From Fibrobacterota bacterium (lineage in GTDB: Bacteria; Fibrobacterota; Chitinivibrionia; Chitinivibrionales; FEN-1185): a stretch of DNA of 64,000 nt. The position numbers were made by a program, and so were the translations under genes. The stretch's first letter is position 1. Each line of letters opens with the position of its first letter. Below the pieces are notes generated by a model, which saw nothing but the letters and a program-made list of their open reading frames with translations, searched no databases and was not told where the DNA came from. The stretch covers positions 1 through 64,000 of the forward strand of contig PLWQ01000004.1 in the NCBI GenBank assembly GCA_003165595.1, read 5' to 3'. Positions 1 through 7,383 of the stretch are shown here, in pieces.

Positions 1-16
1 GGGCCTTTATCTATAA

Positions 17-180
17 TATCAAGCGGTTCAACTCATGACCGAACGCGGGGCCCAAACGCTCCCTTTGGTCGCGTTTCACACGCCACGTCCGGTGTCGTGC
101 ACTTCGTGCGCCTGCGGCGTACTCTACGGCCGTCCATGGCCTTTGAGTCCCGCGTCGGCAGGTTAACCGCACGTTAGAAC
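17..180. other. attC-like integron recombination site (complete or nearly so)
   Basis: The right end carries GTTAGAAC at 173-180, which fits an R' core box, preceded by GGTTAACCGC (161-170). The left end carries GCGGTTCAAC (23-32), which can pair with that inner box. The outer left R'' box is poorly preserved. The 23-62 segment matches 1887-1926 at 35 of 40 positions, so this is one of two related elements. A toxin-antitoxin pair with its own promoter starts just after the R' box, as expected for a cassette in a sedentary integron. No integrase is visible in the window. The assignment is an inference from box pattern and context. Confidence 0.5.
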
Positions 181-201
181 CTGAATAAACCGATAAAAGA
201 C

Positions 202-252
202 TTGCAATATTGTACGGCATTGCGTATAATATTTAGTACTCAATAACGTACT
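202..252 (+). promoter_or_regulatory. Promoter and GTAC-box operator of the toxin-antitoxin cassette
   Basis: There is a -35 TTGCAA (202-207), a 17-nt spacer and a perfect -10 TATAAT (225-230). Around the -10, the GTAC core occurs three times (near 212, 236 and 248), and the last two form the inverted pair AGTAC/GTACT with an 8-nt loop. Phd/YefM antitoxins are known to bind palindromes with a TGTACA core over their own promoter, so autoregulation is likely. The ribosome binding site GGAGGT follows before the ATG at 270. Confidence 0.6.
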
Positions 253-269
253 TTTTATCAGGAGGTCCT

Positions 270-554
270 ATGACCAAAGGAATTATGTTTGCTGAGGATG
301 TGCATCCTGTTTCAGAATTCAGGTCCAAGGCGGCTGGATTCATTACACAGGTTCATAACACCAAAAGGCCCTTGATAATAACTCAAAATGGCAAGAGTGC
401 GGCCGTATTGCTTGATGTCACTATTTATGACTCAATGGTAGAAAAATTGGAGTTACTTCAGGATGTTGAAATTGGCTCAAGACAAATAGATGAAGGGAAA
501 GGGATTACTCATTCGGAAGCCCATAAAACTATCAGGTCAAAATACACAAAATGA
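270..554 (+). CDS. Phd/YefM-family antitoxin
   Basis: This 94-residue protein has the Phd/YefM pattern: an N-terminal half that sets a residue stretch of the type SEFRSKAAGFI followed by RPLIITQNGKSAAVLLD, the typical DNA-binding/dimer fold, then an acidic, probably unstructured C-terminal tail that would wrap the toxin. GGAGGT lies about 5 nt before the ATG. The stop overlaps the start of the toxin gene by 4 nt (ATGA), so the pair is translationally coupled. It should neutralise the ParE-like partner and repress the promoter just upstream. Base composition is AT-richer than the chromosomal genes at 9-16 kb, consistent with cassette acquisition. Confidence 0.88.
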   Translation: MTKGIMFAEDVHPVSEFRSKAAGFITQVHNTKRPLIITQNGKSAAVLLDVTIYDSMVEKLELLQDVEIGSRQIDEGKGITHSEAHKTIRSKYTK

Positions 555-847
555 AGATTTTCTGGTCTCCTTTAGCACTTCAACGTGTTCAAGAGATAGC
601 TGATTATATTGCTTTGGACAGCAAAAAAACAGCATTGAAATGGATTGATAAGATATTTGGGAAAGTTGGAATATTGGAAACTGAGCCGCTCATTGGAAGG
701 AAGGTTCCAGAGATAAACCAGCCAGACATAAGAGAACTTATCTTTGGAAATTATAGGATAATTTACAGAGTACTGAAAAATCAAATTGCCATATTAACTG
801 TAAGACATTTTAAACAAATCCTGCCAACAGAAGAAATTGGGTTCTAA
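551..847 (+). CDS. RelE/ParE-family toxin
   Basis: A 98-residue protein of the ParE branch of the RelE/ParE superfamily. The N-terminus (residues about 4-30, ALQRVQEIADYIALDSKKTA) matches the ParE helical hairpin, and the segment RELIFGNYRIIYRVL followed by a strand with ILTVRH is the conserved C-terminal core. ParE toxins inhibit gyrase while RelE proteins cut mRNA; sequence favours ParE, but the activity is not proven. The gene overlaps the antitoxin by 4 nt. Its TAA stop (845-847) falls inside the attC-like box GTTCTAAC at 841-848, so gene end and recombination site are fused. Confidence 0.86.
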   Translation: MKIFWSPLALQRVQEIADYIALDSKKTALKWIDKIFGKVGILETEPLIGRKVPEINQPDIRELIFGNYRIIYRVLKNQIAILTVRHFKQILPTEEIGF

Positions 848-1586
848 CAACGCGAACTATTCCAGTTCCACCGTTGCCGCGATACAAAATGCGCGTAGCG
901 AGTTGAAACAGAACAGCGCGGTGAGGTTTCTCAACCGAATGACCGAAACAGCAAGCGGCCTCACCCCCGTCACCGCGGTGCTTTCCGTGGGAATGAAGCC
1001 GGGCTTCGTATGGAGCGAACAGACGCTTAGAGACCTGAGTGCAAACTTGATGCGGGATGCAAGGCTTGCCGTCGTTCCTTGCAGTTCCGCAGCCGTGGCG
1101 GGCAATGTCGATGTCCTTGACAGTTGCACGTCCACATCCGCGGGAGAGGCCGTGCTTACGGTAATTCATACGGTGTCGCAGGTAACATGGGTGTACGATC
1201 CTGCGTCTGCAACATATGTAGCGCAGGGCTCGTACACGTACGACTACACATCGACCACCACCGGAAGCGGCTCGAGCTGCACCGTCAAAAAGACCGCGGT
1301 CGGAAACATAGCCGGCAATGGTAAACTCATTGTCATCAGCAACCCGGCTGCGCAGAACGCCCTTGGCTACGGTTATACCGCAAGCGGGGATCTGGATGCG
1401 CTGGCTGCGGTGAGCAACGGTTGTGCAGGTACGGCCGATAACGAAACGGTCACGGTCACCTGGCTGCCCTTGATAAAGGCGTTTACCGGCACCGGGGGCA
1501 GCTATGATGGCGAAACCGTCACACCCATCTGCGGCGGAAGCGGTACCGAAACGGTCACGTGGTCTTTTTCCGTGCCGCCGCAATAA
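837..1586 (+). pseudogene. 5'-truncated gene for an exported protein of unknown function
   Basis: The frame is open for about 249 codons, but its only available initiator is a TTG lying inside the toxin gene, and there is no ribosome binding site or signal peptide. The residues from about 855 onward read as the middle and end of a Ser/Thr/Gly-rich secreted or cell-surface protein with paired cysteines and beta-strand-like stretches (for example VTWVYDPASATYVAQGSYTY). The N-terminal part, with any signal peptide, was probably replaced when the toxin-antitoxin cassette arrived. The family is not recognised. The minus-strand frame opposite it is a shadow. Confidence 0.5.
841..854. other. Left half-box of a second attC-like site, truncated
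   Basis: GTTCTAAC (841-848) is the exact reverse complement of the R' box GTTAGAAC at 173-180, and is followed by AACGCG. This is how the start of a cassette's own attC should look. No matching right half is seen downstream. The sequence instead runs directly into an open reading frame of chromosome-like composition, so the site appears cut off within about 15 nt. Confidence 0.45.
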
Positions 1587-1685
1587 AGAAAGGCGCGCGG
1601 GCAGTCTTGTTCTCTTGCAGGGAGCCGTTGTTGTTCCGGCAAAGTGGATCCCTCAAAGGAAGTCCCGGTCGTGGAGTCCAGGTAG

Positions 1686-1874
1686 CGCGCCGAACGCCTA
1701 CTCTCGATCATTGAATCAAATCCGTATCAAAATCCCCCGCCTTATGAAAAACTGATCGGAGATTTGACCGATGCTATCTCTCGAAGAATAACTATTCAGC
1801 ATCGGTTGGTATACCAGGTTTTGAAAGAAGAACAAGCAGTAAAAATTATTCGGATGTGGACACACTGCGAATAG
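1686..1874 (+). pseudogene. Txe/YoeB-family toxin, 3' remnant
   Basis: Translation gives about 62 residues that match the C-terminal two thirds of Txe/YoeB toxins: SIIESNPYQNPPPYEKLIGD, then SRRITIQHRLVYQVL, ending in IIRMWTHCE and a TAG stop. Family members usually have about 85-90 residues, so 20-25 N-terminal residues are missing. An in-frame TAG sits immediately upstream (1683-1685), there is no start codon and the YefM antitoxin is absent. YoeB toxins are ribosome-dependent mRNA endonucleases, but this copy cannot be made as a full protein. It is followed 12 nt later by the second attC-like element, so it is the tail of a decayed cassette. Confidence 0.75.
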
Positions 1875-1881
1875 GAAAACT

Positions 1882-1990
1882 GCATAACGGTCCAACACAT
1901 GGCCGATCGCGGGGCCCAAACGCTCCATTTGGCGTGAGTGCCAAATGGAGCGGCGCATTTTCCCGAAACGCCACTCGGGGAACACGGCCT
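1882..1990. repeat. Second attC-like element with a perfect 13-bp hairpin, truncated
   Basis: GCATAAC (1882-1888) and GGTCCAAC (1889-1896) resemble R'' and L'' boxes. The segment 1887-1926 matches the first element (23-62) at 35 of 40 positions. A perfect inverted repeat follows: 13-bp arms 1921-1933 and 1940-1952 with a 6-nt loop. The right-hand core box is missing because the sequence runs into the 3' end of the opposing GH2-like gene at about 2005. This looks like the residue of an integron array next to chromosomal sequence. Confidence 0.45.
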
Positions 1991-2004
1991 ATGGCGGTGA
2001 TCGT

Positions 2005-4806
2005 TTACTGAACCATTGCTATTTTCTTTACGGAACTCTCCCGGCCGTTTACCAAACACCGCGCGAAATATACGCCGCCGTTCTTGAGCACGCGACCTGA
2101 AGACGCCAAGCGAACCGAGTGCCAGCCGGCGTCCTGCTTTGATGCCGGAATCTTGAGTACGATTTTACCCGACGCATCAAGAATGCTCAGAGCCACGGTC
2201 GATGCGGCCGAAACAAAGTATCTGAGTTGTGTACCTGCCATAATCATGGTCACTGCGGGCGCTTGTTGCGCCGCAATCGCCCGGGGCGCCGACTGAATTG
2301 CGCCTGTAGCATCTCCCACGGCAAACGTTGTAGTGCCGGTCCCAAGTCCGGGGGACGTGGCGGTTACGGTGACGGTTCCCGTTGTAAACAAAGCGCGAAC
2401 CGCCACTTTACACATGCCGCCCTCGGCCGTAAGTTCCGGGTCCATGGGCGCATGATAGGTTACAGGTTTACCTGCGGTAATAAACTGATCCGACCCTCCT
2501 CGGTAGCTGGCGGGGCCGGACACCGCAAAGGTTATGAGGTGGCTGTCGGCGGGACACCAGATTCCGCTTGCGTCAACAACGGTTGCGAGTACGAAGGCAG
2601 CGTCGGTTCCGTTGTTGGTGATTCGGAACGAGGTACCGTCGGGCTTGACAAGCGGCGGTTCGACGGACAGCACGATATGGTCCGGCGCTCCCGCGGTTCT
2701 TTTCGTATCGGAGCAAACAACGTTTCCGCCTGCATCGAGGCCATTTGCGAGGAGCGTTCCGGACGCCCAGGTTACGTCCCAATAACATTGGAAGGGTAAC
2801 TCGGTATTGGTTTCGCCGATACCCATATCGTCGCCGGTTCCCGTTGAAGGATTCGGCGCTTTTATTCCCTGACTCACGCCGTTGATAAAGAGCTGCACGT
2901 GAGCGCAGTTGCTGAATGCGTTGACGCGCACCGCACCGGACCGGTTCCAGTGATGGGCAAGATACACCACGGGTTTGATGGAATAGGGAATCCAGCATGC
3001 GCTATACATTTTGTAAAGCATCTTGGGGATGCGGTTGAAATCCATCATGGAACAGCCGAACGATCTTCCGGGCGCCGATCCGTCTGCAAATTGCTGTGCC
3101 TCGCCCGGGGTTTCGAACATGTACCATTGACACAGTCCAAAACAATTGCTTGCTATGGCATCCTTCCAATGCATCAGGTATGCCTGGCCCATCGCTATTT
3201 CAAAATCGTAGGCGTCTCTTTGAGACGCGCAGGGGGCGGTGCCCCAGGCCTCTGCGCCCCATGCCGGGCACTGTGGCTGGCTTTGCTTTACTCCTATTTC
3301 ACATCCGGTAACGGTGCACGACGCGAGATCGAGGGGGCTGAATGGTTTGCCGCGCACCGATTGCTTGCGAGGGGCGAGGGAGTCCCATGTCGTGCCGATT
3401 TTCCGCAACGAGTCGCAGAACGCCGGATAGCAGTCGCCGTTGGACGCTTCCCAGGCAAGAATAGACGGATTGTTCCTGTCTCGAATCACCATGTCTCTAT
3501 GTATTTCTTTCTTGAGCGTCTCCTGATATGCGCCGGGCGACGCAGCCCAATTGTTTTCTCCGTCGCCGCTGGGCTGCATTATCATCACGCCGTATGCGTC
3601 GCACGCCTCGACGAAAACCGGGCCTTCCGCGGAATGACCGGGCCGCCACAAGTTGCCGCCGCAGCCGGCGCAAAGTTTGATGTCGCGCCACACCTGTTCG
3701 GTTGGTATCGCGGTGCCGAGCGCAGGATAATCGTATCTGTTGGACGCGCCCCAGAGATAGTGCTTGTTGCCGTTGAAATAGGGGAAATTAGCGTCCCAGG
3801 TGATGGTGCGGATGCCCAGGGGGGTTTGAAAAACGTCGAGCGTCGTTGTTCCGGCCTTTACAATATGATACACTTTATACATGTACGGCGTGCCGAACGT
3901 GCTGTTGTTCGGATACCACAGGTGTGGATTTGCCACGTCGCCTTTCTGGTCGAACACGGTGTTTGCCCCGGCGGCAACCGATTGCGTCTGATCCATCGAC
4001 AAGACAACCGTATTTGAAGCGTCGACAACCTTCGTGGTAACGGTTATGGATTGGGCCGTCGTATTCTCGTTTTGCACGTTGGTGAGAATGCGCACCGTTG
4101 CCGAAGCAGCGTTTGCGGAAAGCGTCGCAACATAGGTGCCCCATTGATTGAGGACCGAATAGGTGTTTGCCGGTACGTGAATCTTGTCGGTGATATGCAT
4201 CCACACGGGCCTGAATATGCCCATGTCCGCTTGACCGAACCTGAATACCATTGAGAAGCCCGGATACGTAAAGAATCCGCCGTTGGCCACCCGCACGGCA
4301 AGAACATTGTCCGCCCCGCCGAAGTTAAGAGTATAGCCGGTTAAATCCACGATGAAACCGATAAATCCGAGCACATGCGTGGCCTGCGGATTAACGGCGC
4401 TGTTTCCCGGAATAAAAGTGCCGTTGCAGTATACCTGGCAGCCCACATGCACGCCCTCGAATTCAACGAATATTTTCCTGCCGGAATATTTACTGTCTAA
4501 AGTAAAGTGTTTTCTGTACCAGCACGTGCCTTCGAACATCGAACCATCGCCCCCGCCGGAGTTCTGGTTGAGGAATGTGTCGGTATCGTTCCAGGTGTGA
4601 GGAATTCCCACGTCCTTCCATCCGGCATCGTTAAAGGCGAGGGTCTGGGCGTTGGCCGGGTCGGAACGCTGAAACTTCCAGGGCGTTTCGCCGAAGTTGA
4701 TTTTTACCCTGTTGCTGGCTTCCGGCGTGTAGGTATCGGCAAGGCTGGCGAATGCCGCAATCAACAGGAAAATCGAAACAAATACGGCACATTTGGGGTT
4801 CATCAT
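2005..4806 (-). CDS. Secreted GH2-like glycoside hydrolase with C-terminal sorting-type domain
   Basis: The 933-residue product starts at ATG 4806, with AAGGAGG nine nt upstream; a longer frame begins at 4863 without such a site. An N-terminal signal peptide (about 22 residues) is followed by a GH2 sugar-binding domain (WKFQRSDP, GIPHTWND, WYRKHF), an Ig-like domain and a TIM-barrel-like region. The usual GH2 acid/base motif, NHPSII-W-NE, reads NNPSILAWEASNGD here, so the Glu position is Gly. The last 70 residues (ILDASGKIVLK, GVYFARCLVNG, KKIAMVQ) look like a Por/T9SS-type C-terminal domain. It probably acts outside the cell on plant or algal polysaccharide, or only binds it. Confidence 0.78.
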   Translation of the reverse strand: MMNPKCAVFVSIFLLIAAFASLADTYTPEASNRVKINFGETPWKFQRSDPANAQTLAFNDAGWKDVGIPHTWNDTDTFLNQNSGGGDGSMFEGTCWYRKHFTLDSKYSGRKIFVEFEGVHVGCQVYCNGTFIPGNSAVNPQATHVLGFIGFIVDLTGYTLNFGGADNVLAVRVANGGFFTYPGFSMVFRFGQADMGIFRPVWMHITDKIHVPANTYSVLNQWGTYVATLSANAASATVRILTNVQNENTTAQSITVTTKVVDASNTVVLSMDQTQSVAAGANTVFDQKGDVANPHLWYPNNSTFGTPYMYKVYHIVKAGTTTLDVFQTPLGIRTITWDANFPYFNGNKHYLWGASNRYDYPALGTAIPTEQVWRDIKLCAGCGGNLWRPGHSAEGPVFVEACDAYGVMIMQPSGDGENNWAASPGAYQETLKKEIHRDMVIRDRNNPSILAWEASNGDCYPAFCDSLRKIGTTWDSLAPRKQSVRGKPFSPLDLASCTVTGCEIGVKQSQPQCPAWGAEAWGTAPCASQRDAYDFEIAMGQAYLMHWKDAIASNCFGLCQWYMFETPGEAQQFADGSAPGRSFGCSMMDFNRIPKMLYKMYSACWIPYSIKPVVYLAHHWNRSGAVRVNAFSNCAHVQLFINGVSQGIKAPNPSTGTGDDMGIGETNTELPFQCYWDVTWASGTLLANGLDAGGNVVCSDTKRTAGAPDHIVLSVEPPLVKPDGTSFRITNNGTDAAFVLATVVDASGIWCPADSHLITFAVSGPASYRGGSDQFITAGKPVTYHAPMDPELTAEGGMCKVAVRALFTTGTVTVTATSPGLGTGTTTFAVGDATGAIQSAPRAIAAQQAPAVTMIMAGTQLRYFVSAASTVALSILDASGKIVLKIPASKQDAGWHSVRLASSGRVLKNGGVYFARCLVNGRESSVKKIAMVQ

Positions 4807-5224
4807 ACGACCAACCTCCTTGGTTATGCACTCTACGATATTGCTTTTCAAATAATTATGCACACGGCAATGGGCACCTCGGCACTTTGGGAAAAGAAAA
4901 TCTGATTCTTGGAGGTGCCCTCATGATTATTCAGTCATTATTATATTATAATACAACGGAAACAGTTTTTTAGCTCCCGCAAACTCTGCGTGACGTTTAG
5001 AAAGCGTATTATCCGTTACATCAACGTGTAACGGCACCGCCTCCGAGCCTTCGGCATTTTCCCCTGATTTCGCCGTCCCGCGTGCGCGGCACGCCTTTCC
5101 AATTGCATTTGTCCCGAGGCGACCGTATACTTATCAACAACGCGCAGTCATGGGGTTTTTCGTACCTGTTATCGATCGACCAATATCCAAGTGTCAATAC
5201 ATTTCACCCTCCAGGAGGCTGCAA
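4807..5224. other. Intergenic region with an inverted repeat and a 16-codon ORF
   Basis: The region between the GH2-like gene and the next plus-strand signal-peptide gene contains a 9-bp perfect inverted repeat, GGGCACCTC (4872-4880) and GAGGTGCCC (4912-4920). The right arm includes a GGAGGT that would serve as ribosome binding site for a 16-codon ORF (4923-4973, starting MIIQSLLYYN). Translation of that peptide is doubtful, but the fold could mask its ribosome binding site. The rest is AT-rich promoter-like sequence with nothing else recognised. Confidence 0.3.
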
Positions 5225-5560
5225 ATGAAAAGGATAATTGACGCTCACAAATGGATTGGGCTTGGCCGTGCAGCGGTGCTGTGCATCGCAGGCATTGCCG
5301 TGGCGCAGGCAAGCGGTGCGACAACCGGCAATCTGTAATTCCTACAACGTGCGATGCAAGGTTGGAGACGCGGTAGTCGTGAAGAAACTGGCCTTTGCCG
5401 ACTGATCGGCAAGTTCATACCGCAGGGCGTCCGACGACTTGATGCGTGGCGTGGAGAGGAAAATCCAGCTTGCGCGAAGATAAAGCACTTTCCGATTTGC
5501 AAAAGGTTCTTGTTGATTCCATTCATCGGGAAACCCGATTTCCACCAAACGAAGAAAACA
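5225..5560 (+). pseudogene. Decayed gene for a small secreted protein
   Basis: An AGGAGG at 5213 precedes ATG 5225, which opens a 37-codon frame consisting of a clean signal peptide (positive N-terminus, AAVLCIAGIAVAQA) that stops at 5338. Coding-like sequence continues in other frames: one reads YNVRCKVGDAVVVKKLAFAD, then SDDLMRGVERKIQLARR, and the next SDLQKVLVDSIHRE. At least two frameshifts or stops separate these pieces. The simplest reading is a recently broken exported protein of about 110 residues. The family is not recognised. The intact exported-protein gene at 5571 follows directly. Confidence 0.45.
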
Positions 5561-5570
5561 GGAGAAGGCC

Positions 5571-5930
5571 ATGGGAAAGCATGTTTTACCGGTTCTGTTC
5601 GGTTTATTATTTGTCTATTCGCCCGGGGCGCGAAGCCAGGAATTCGGAAGAATTCATGCTCTTGAGCAGCGCGCGGCATATGTGGTGAAACAAAAGAACG
5701 ATTTTGTTTCGCGGGTTCTAACCTCGTACAAAATCCCGCTCGAATGCAATGAACAGGGGGTCGTTGTACGTATCAAGATGGAAGGAAAATGGCTGAACAT
5801 ACGAAGTGTCGAAATCGTCCCTGTAATCAAGGAGTCCGACGACAAAAGCGAGCATGTCGTCGCGCATGAATTGTTTTTTTATACGGGTGACAAGATTCTT
5901 GACCTGGTTTCCGAGGTGATGATAAGGTAA
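5571..5930 (+). CDS. Small exported protein of unknown function
   Basis: A 119-residue product with an AGGAGA about 8 nt before ATG 5571. Residues 1-22 form a signal peptide (hydrophobic PVLFGLLFVYS, cleavage probably after ARSQ). The mature part of about 97 residues alternates helix-like and strand-like stretches (QRAAYVVKQKNDFVSRVL, GVVVRIKMEGKWLNIRSVEIVP), carries one cysteine and ends in a hydrophobic helix. No family is recognised. It sits immediately downstream of a decayed gene with the same layout, so the two may have been an operon or paralogous pair. Confidence 0.6.
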   Translation: MGKHVLPVLFGLLFVYSPGARSQEFGRIHALEQRAAYVVKQKNDFVSRVLTSYKIPLECNEQGVVVRIKMEGKWLNIRSVEIVPVIKESDDKSEHVVAHELFFYTGDKILDLVSEVMIR

Positions 5931-6276
5931 TATCCGGAAAAAACGGCGATAAACCGCCCTGGTGCGTCTTTATCGTGCGTGATCAGCAAAACCATATGAA
6001 CGGCGAAGCGTTCAGCCTGGATCGCCGGAGGTCCGGAGTCTTTTACTTTCAACTGTCAACTTTTAACCCCTTCCTGTGCCTCTGTGGTGAGCCTCTTCAT
6101 TGGTTTCGCATTTCTTAGTGAGCGATCCCGGGCATTTCGTGTGTCTTATCGTTTAAAGGCGAAATTCCGCCAGGGCACTCATTGTTCCGCAAGAAGATCC
6201 GCGAAATACATGTTTATGCGGGGTATGTTGCATGCGGGCGGCATCCACGGTGCCGCTTTGACAAGGAGAACAGGAA
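5931..6276. repeat. Intergenic region with a dispersed low-complexity repeat
   Basis: The stretch 6041-6100 carries a motif of the form CAACTGTCAACTTTT followed by CTCTGTGGTGAGCCTCTTC. The same words recur in several degenerate tandem units at 30101-30285. Such units (TGGTGA plus G or A plus TCTTCT) occur as non-coding repeats in many environmental bacterial genomes. The remainder is the leader of the propeller gene at 6277, with AAGGAG about 9 nt before its ATG. No gene is supported here. Confidence 0.45.
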
Positions 6277-7344
6277 ATGAGAAGCAAAAAGACCGTCTTT
6301 CTTATCGCGCTCCTCGGGATCTTTTCCATTGGTTCCAGACTTGACAACGGCGCGGTCTACAGTTCCGTCATCACTCCCGTAAATATGTATCTCTACGACA
6401 CCATCCTGCTTGTCTCCGATTCCGTCGCGGGCATCCATGTGTATTCCGTAAAGAACGGCAGCGCGCCGGCTTTTAGAATGCGGATTCCGCTCCGCGGCAA
6501 TAACGGCGTGGCGATGAAGGGAGACGTTATCTACGCCAATTCCTACGGGTCAATTGTTACCATCCGGCTCACCGGCCCGTCGACCTACGAGGTCTCGTCG
6601 TACATCAAGGGTACGCCGGCATACGCGATGGATGAGGGCACGGGACTCAGCTGCGATCCGTTCGGCTCACCGCCCGCACCCGTGGCGGCGGGCTCCTCGG
6701 GGAGCGGGGGATCGTATGCCGTGTTCGCGGTGATCGATTCCTATTTGTATTATCTCGACGGATCGAATGTGGTCACCCTCGACATCTCCAGCCCCCAAAG
6801 CCCGCGGCAGCTGTCTCAAACGTATGTCGATTGGTCTGCAGAAACGTTGTATCCCACGCAGAAGTACCTTTTTGCGGGCGGTGAAAGCGGCATGTATGTT
6901 CTTGACAGGAGCAACCCGTCGAACCTCACGGAAATCGGGACTGTTTCCCATTTCCGGGCATACGACCCGGTTGTCGTGAGCGACACCGTGGCATTCGTGA
7001 GCCTGCGCATGGGAAACGACCCCAAGGTCGTCCAGGACGAAGTCCTGAGCGTGAGCCTTGGCAGTATGGCGAATCCGTACATCATTTCGGAATTGTCGCT
7101 TTCCACACCGTACGGCCTTGCCGTGTCGGACTCATTGCTGTACGTTGCGCAAGGATACAACGGGTTCGCGTTGTATAACGTCAAGGATCCGCGGCAGATG
7201 ACCGCCGTGGCAAGCTGGACTACGCCGTCGGTGAAGGATTTTATATGGGCGGGAAACCGGCTGTATGTGATGACATTCGGGGAAATAATGATTTACGACG
7301 TGACCAATCCGTCGGCGCCGGCGCTGCTGTCGACCATTCAGTAG
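6277..7344 (+). CDS. Exported LVIVD-type beta-propeller protein
   Basis: A 355-residue protein with a signal peptide (residues about 4-20, VFLIALLGIFSIGS) and AAGGAG before the ATG. The mature part repeats a unit of about 40-45 residues of the LVIVD type: D-L-L-V-SDS-G-IHVYSV, YLYYLDGSNVVTLDISSPQSP, YLFAGGESGMYVLDRSNPSN, LLYVAQGYNGFALYNVKDPRQ, RLYVMTFGEIMIYDVTNPSAP. Such repeats form surface or periplasmic beta-propellers that usually act in binding. A Gly/Ser-rich linker lies near residues 140-150. It stands alone, converging on the polyphosphate kinase gene. The ligand is unknown. Confidence 0.75.
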   Translation: MRSKKTVFLIALLGIFSIGSRLDNGAVYSSVITPVNMYLYDTILLVSDSVAGIHVYSVKNGSAPAFRMRIPLRGNNGVAMKGDVIYANSYGSIVTIRLTGPSTYEVSSYIKGTPAYAMDEGTGLSCDPFGSPPAPVAAGSSGSGGSYAVFAVIDSYLYYLDGSNVVTLDISSPQSPRQLSQTYVDWSAETLYPTQKYLFAGGESGMYVLDRSNPSNLTEIGTVSHFRAYDPVVVSDTVAFVSLRMGNDPKVVQDEVLSVSLGSMANPYIISELSLSTPYGLAVSDSLLYVAQGYNGFALYNVKDPRQMTAVASWTTPSVKDFIWAGNRLYVMTFGEIMIYDVTNPSAPALLSTIQ

Positions 7345-7383
7345 GAGGCGCCGCTTTCAAATTGGCCGGAACCGGTTGCCGGG

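Noticed and set aside
810-1583. 257-codon minus-strand frame
   Set aside because: It mirrors the plus-strand exported-protein frame, has no ribosome binding site, and is Arg/Gly/His-rich in the way of antisense shadows of GC-rich genes.
2899-4017. 372-codon plus-strand frame opposite the GH2-like gene
   Set aside because: The GH2 frame has recognisable domains, a signal peptide and a ribosome binding site; this one has none and is Ala/Gly/Arg-rich.
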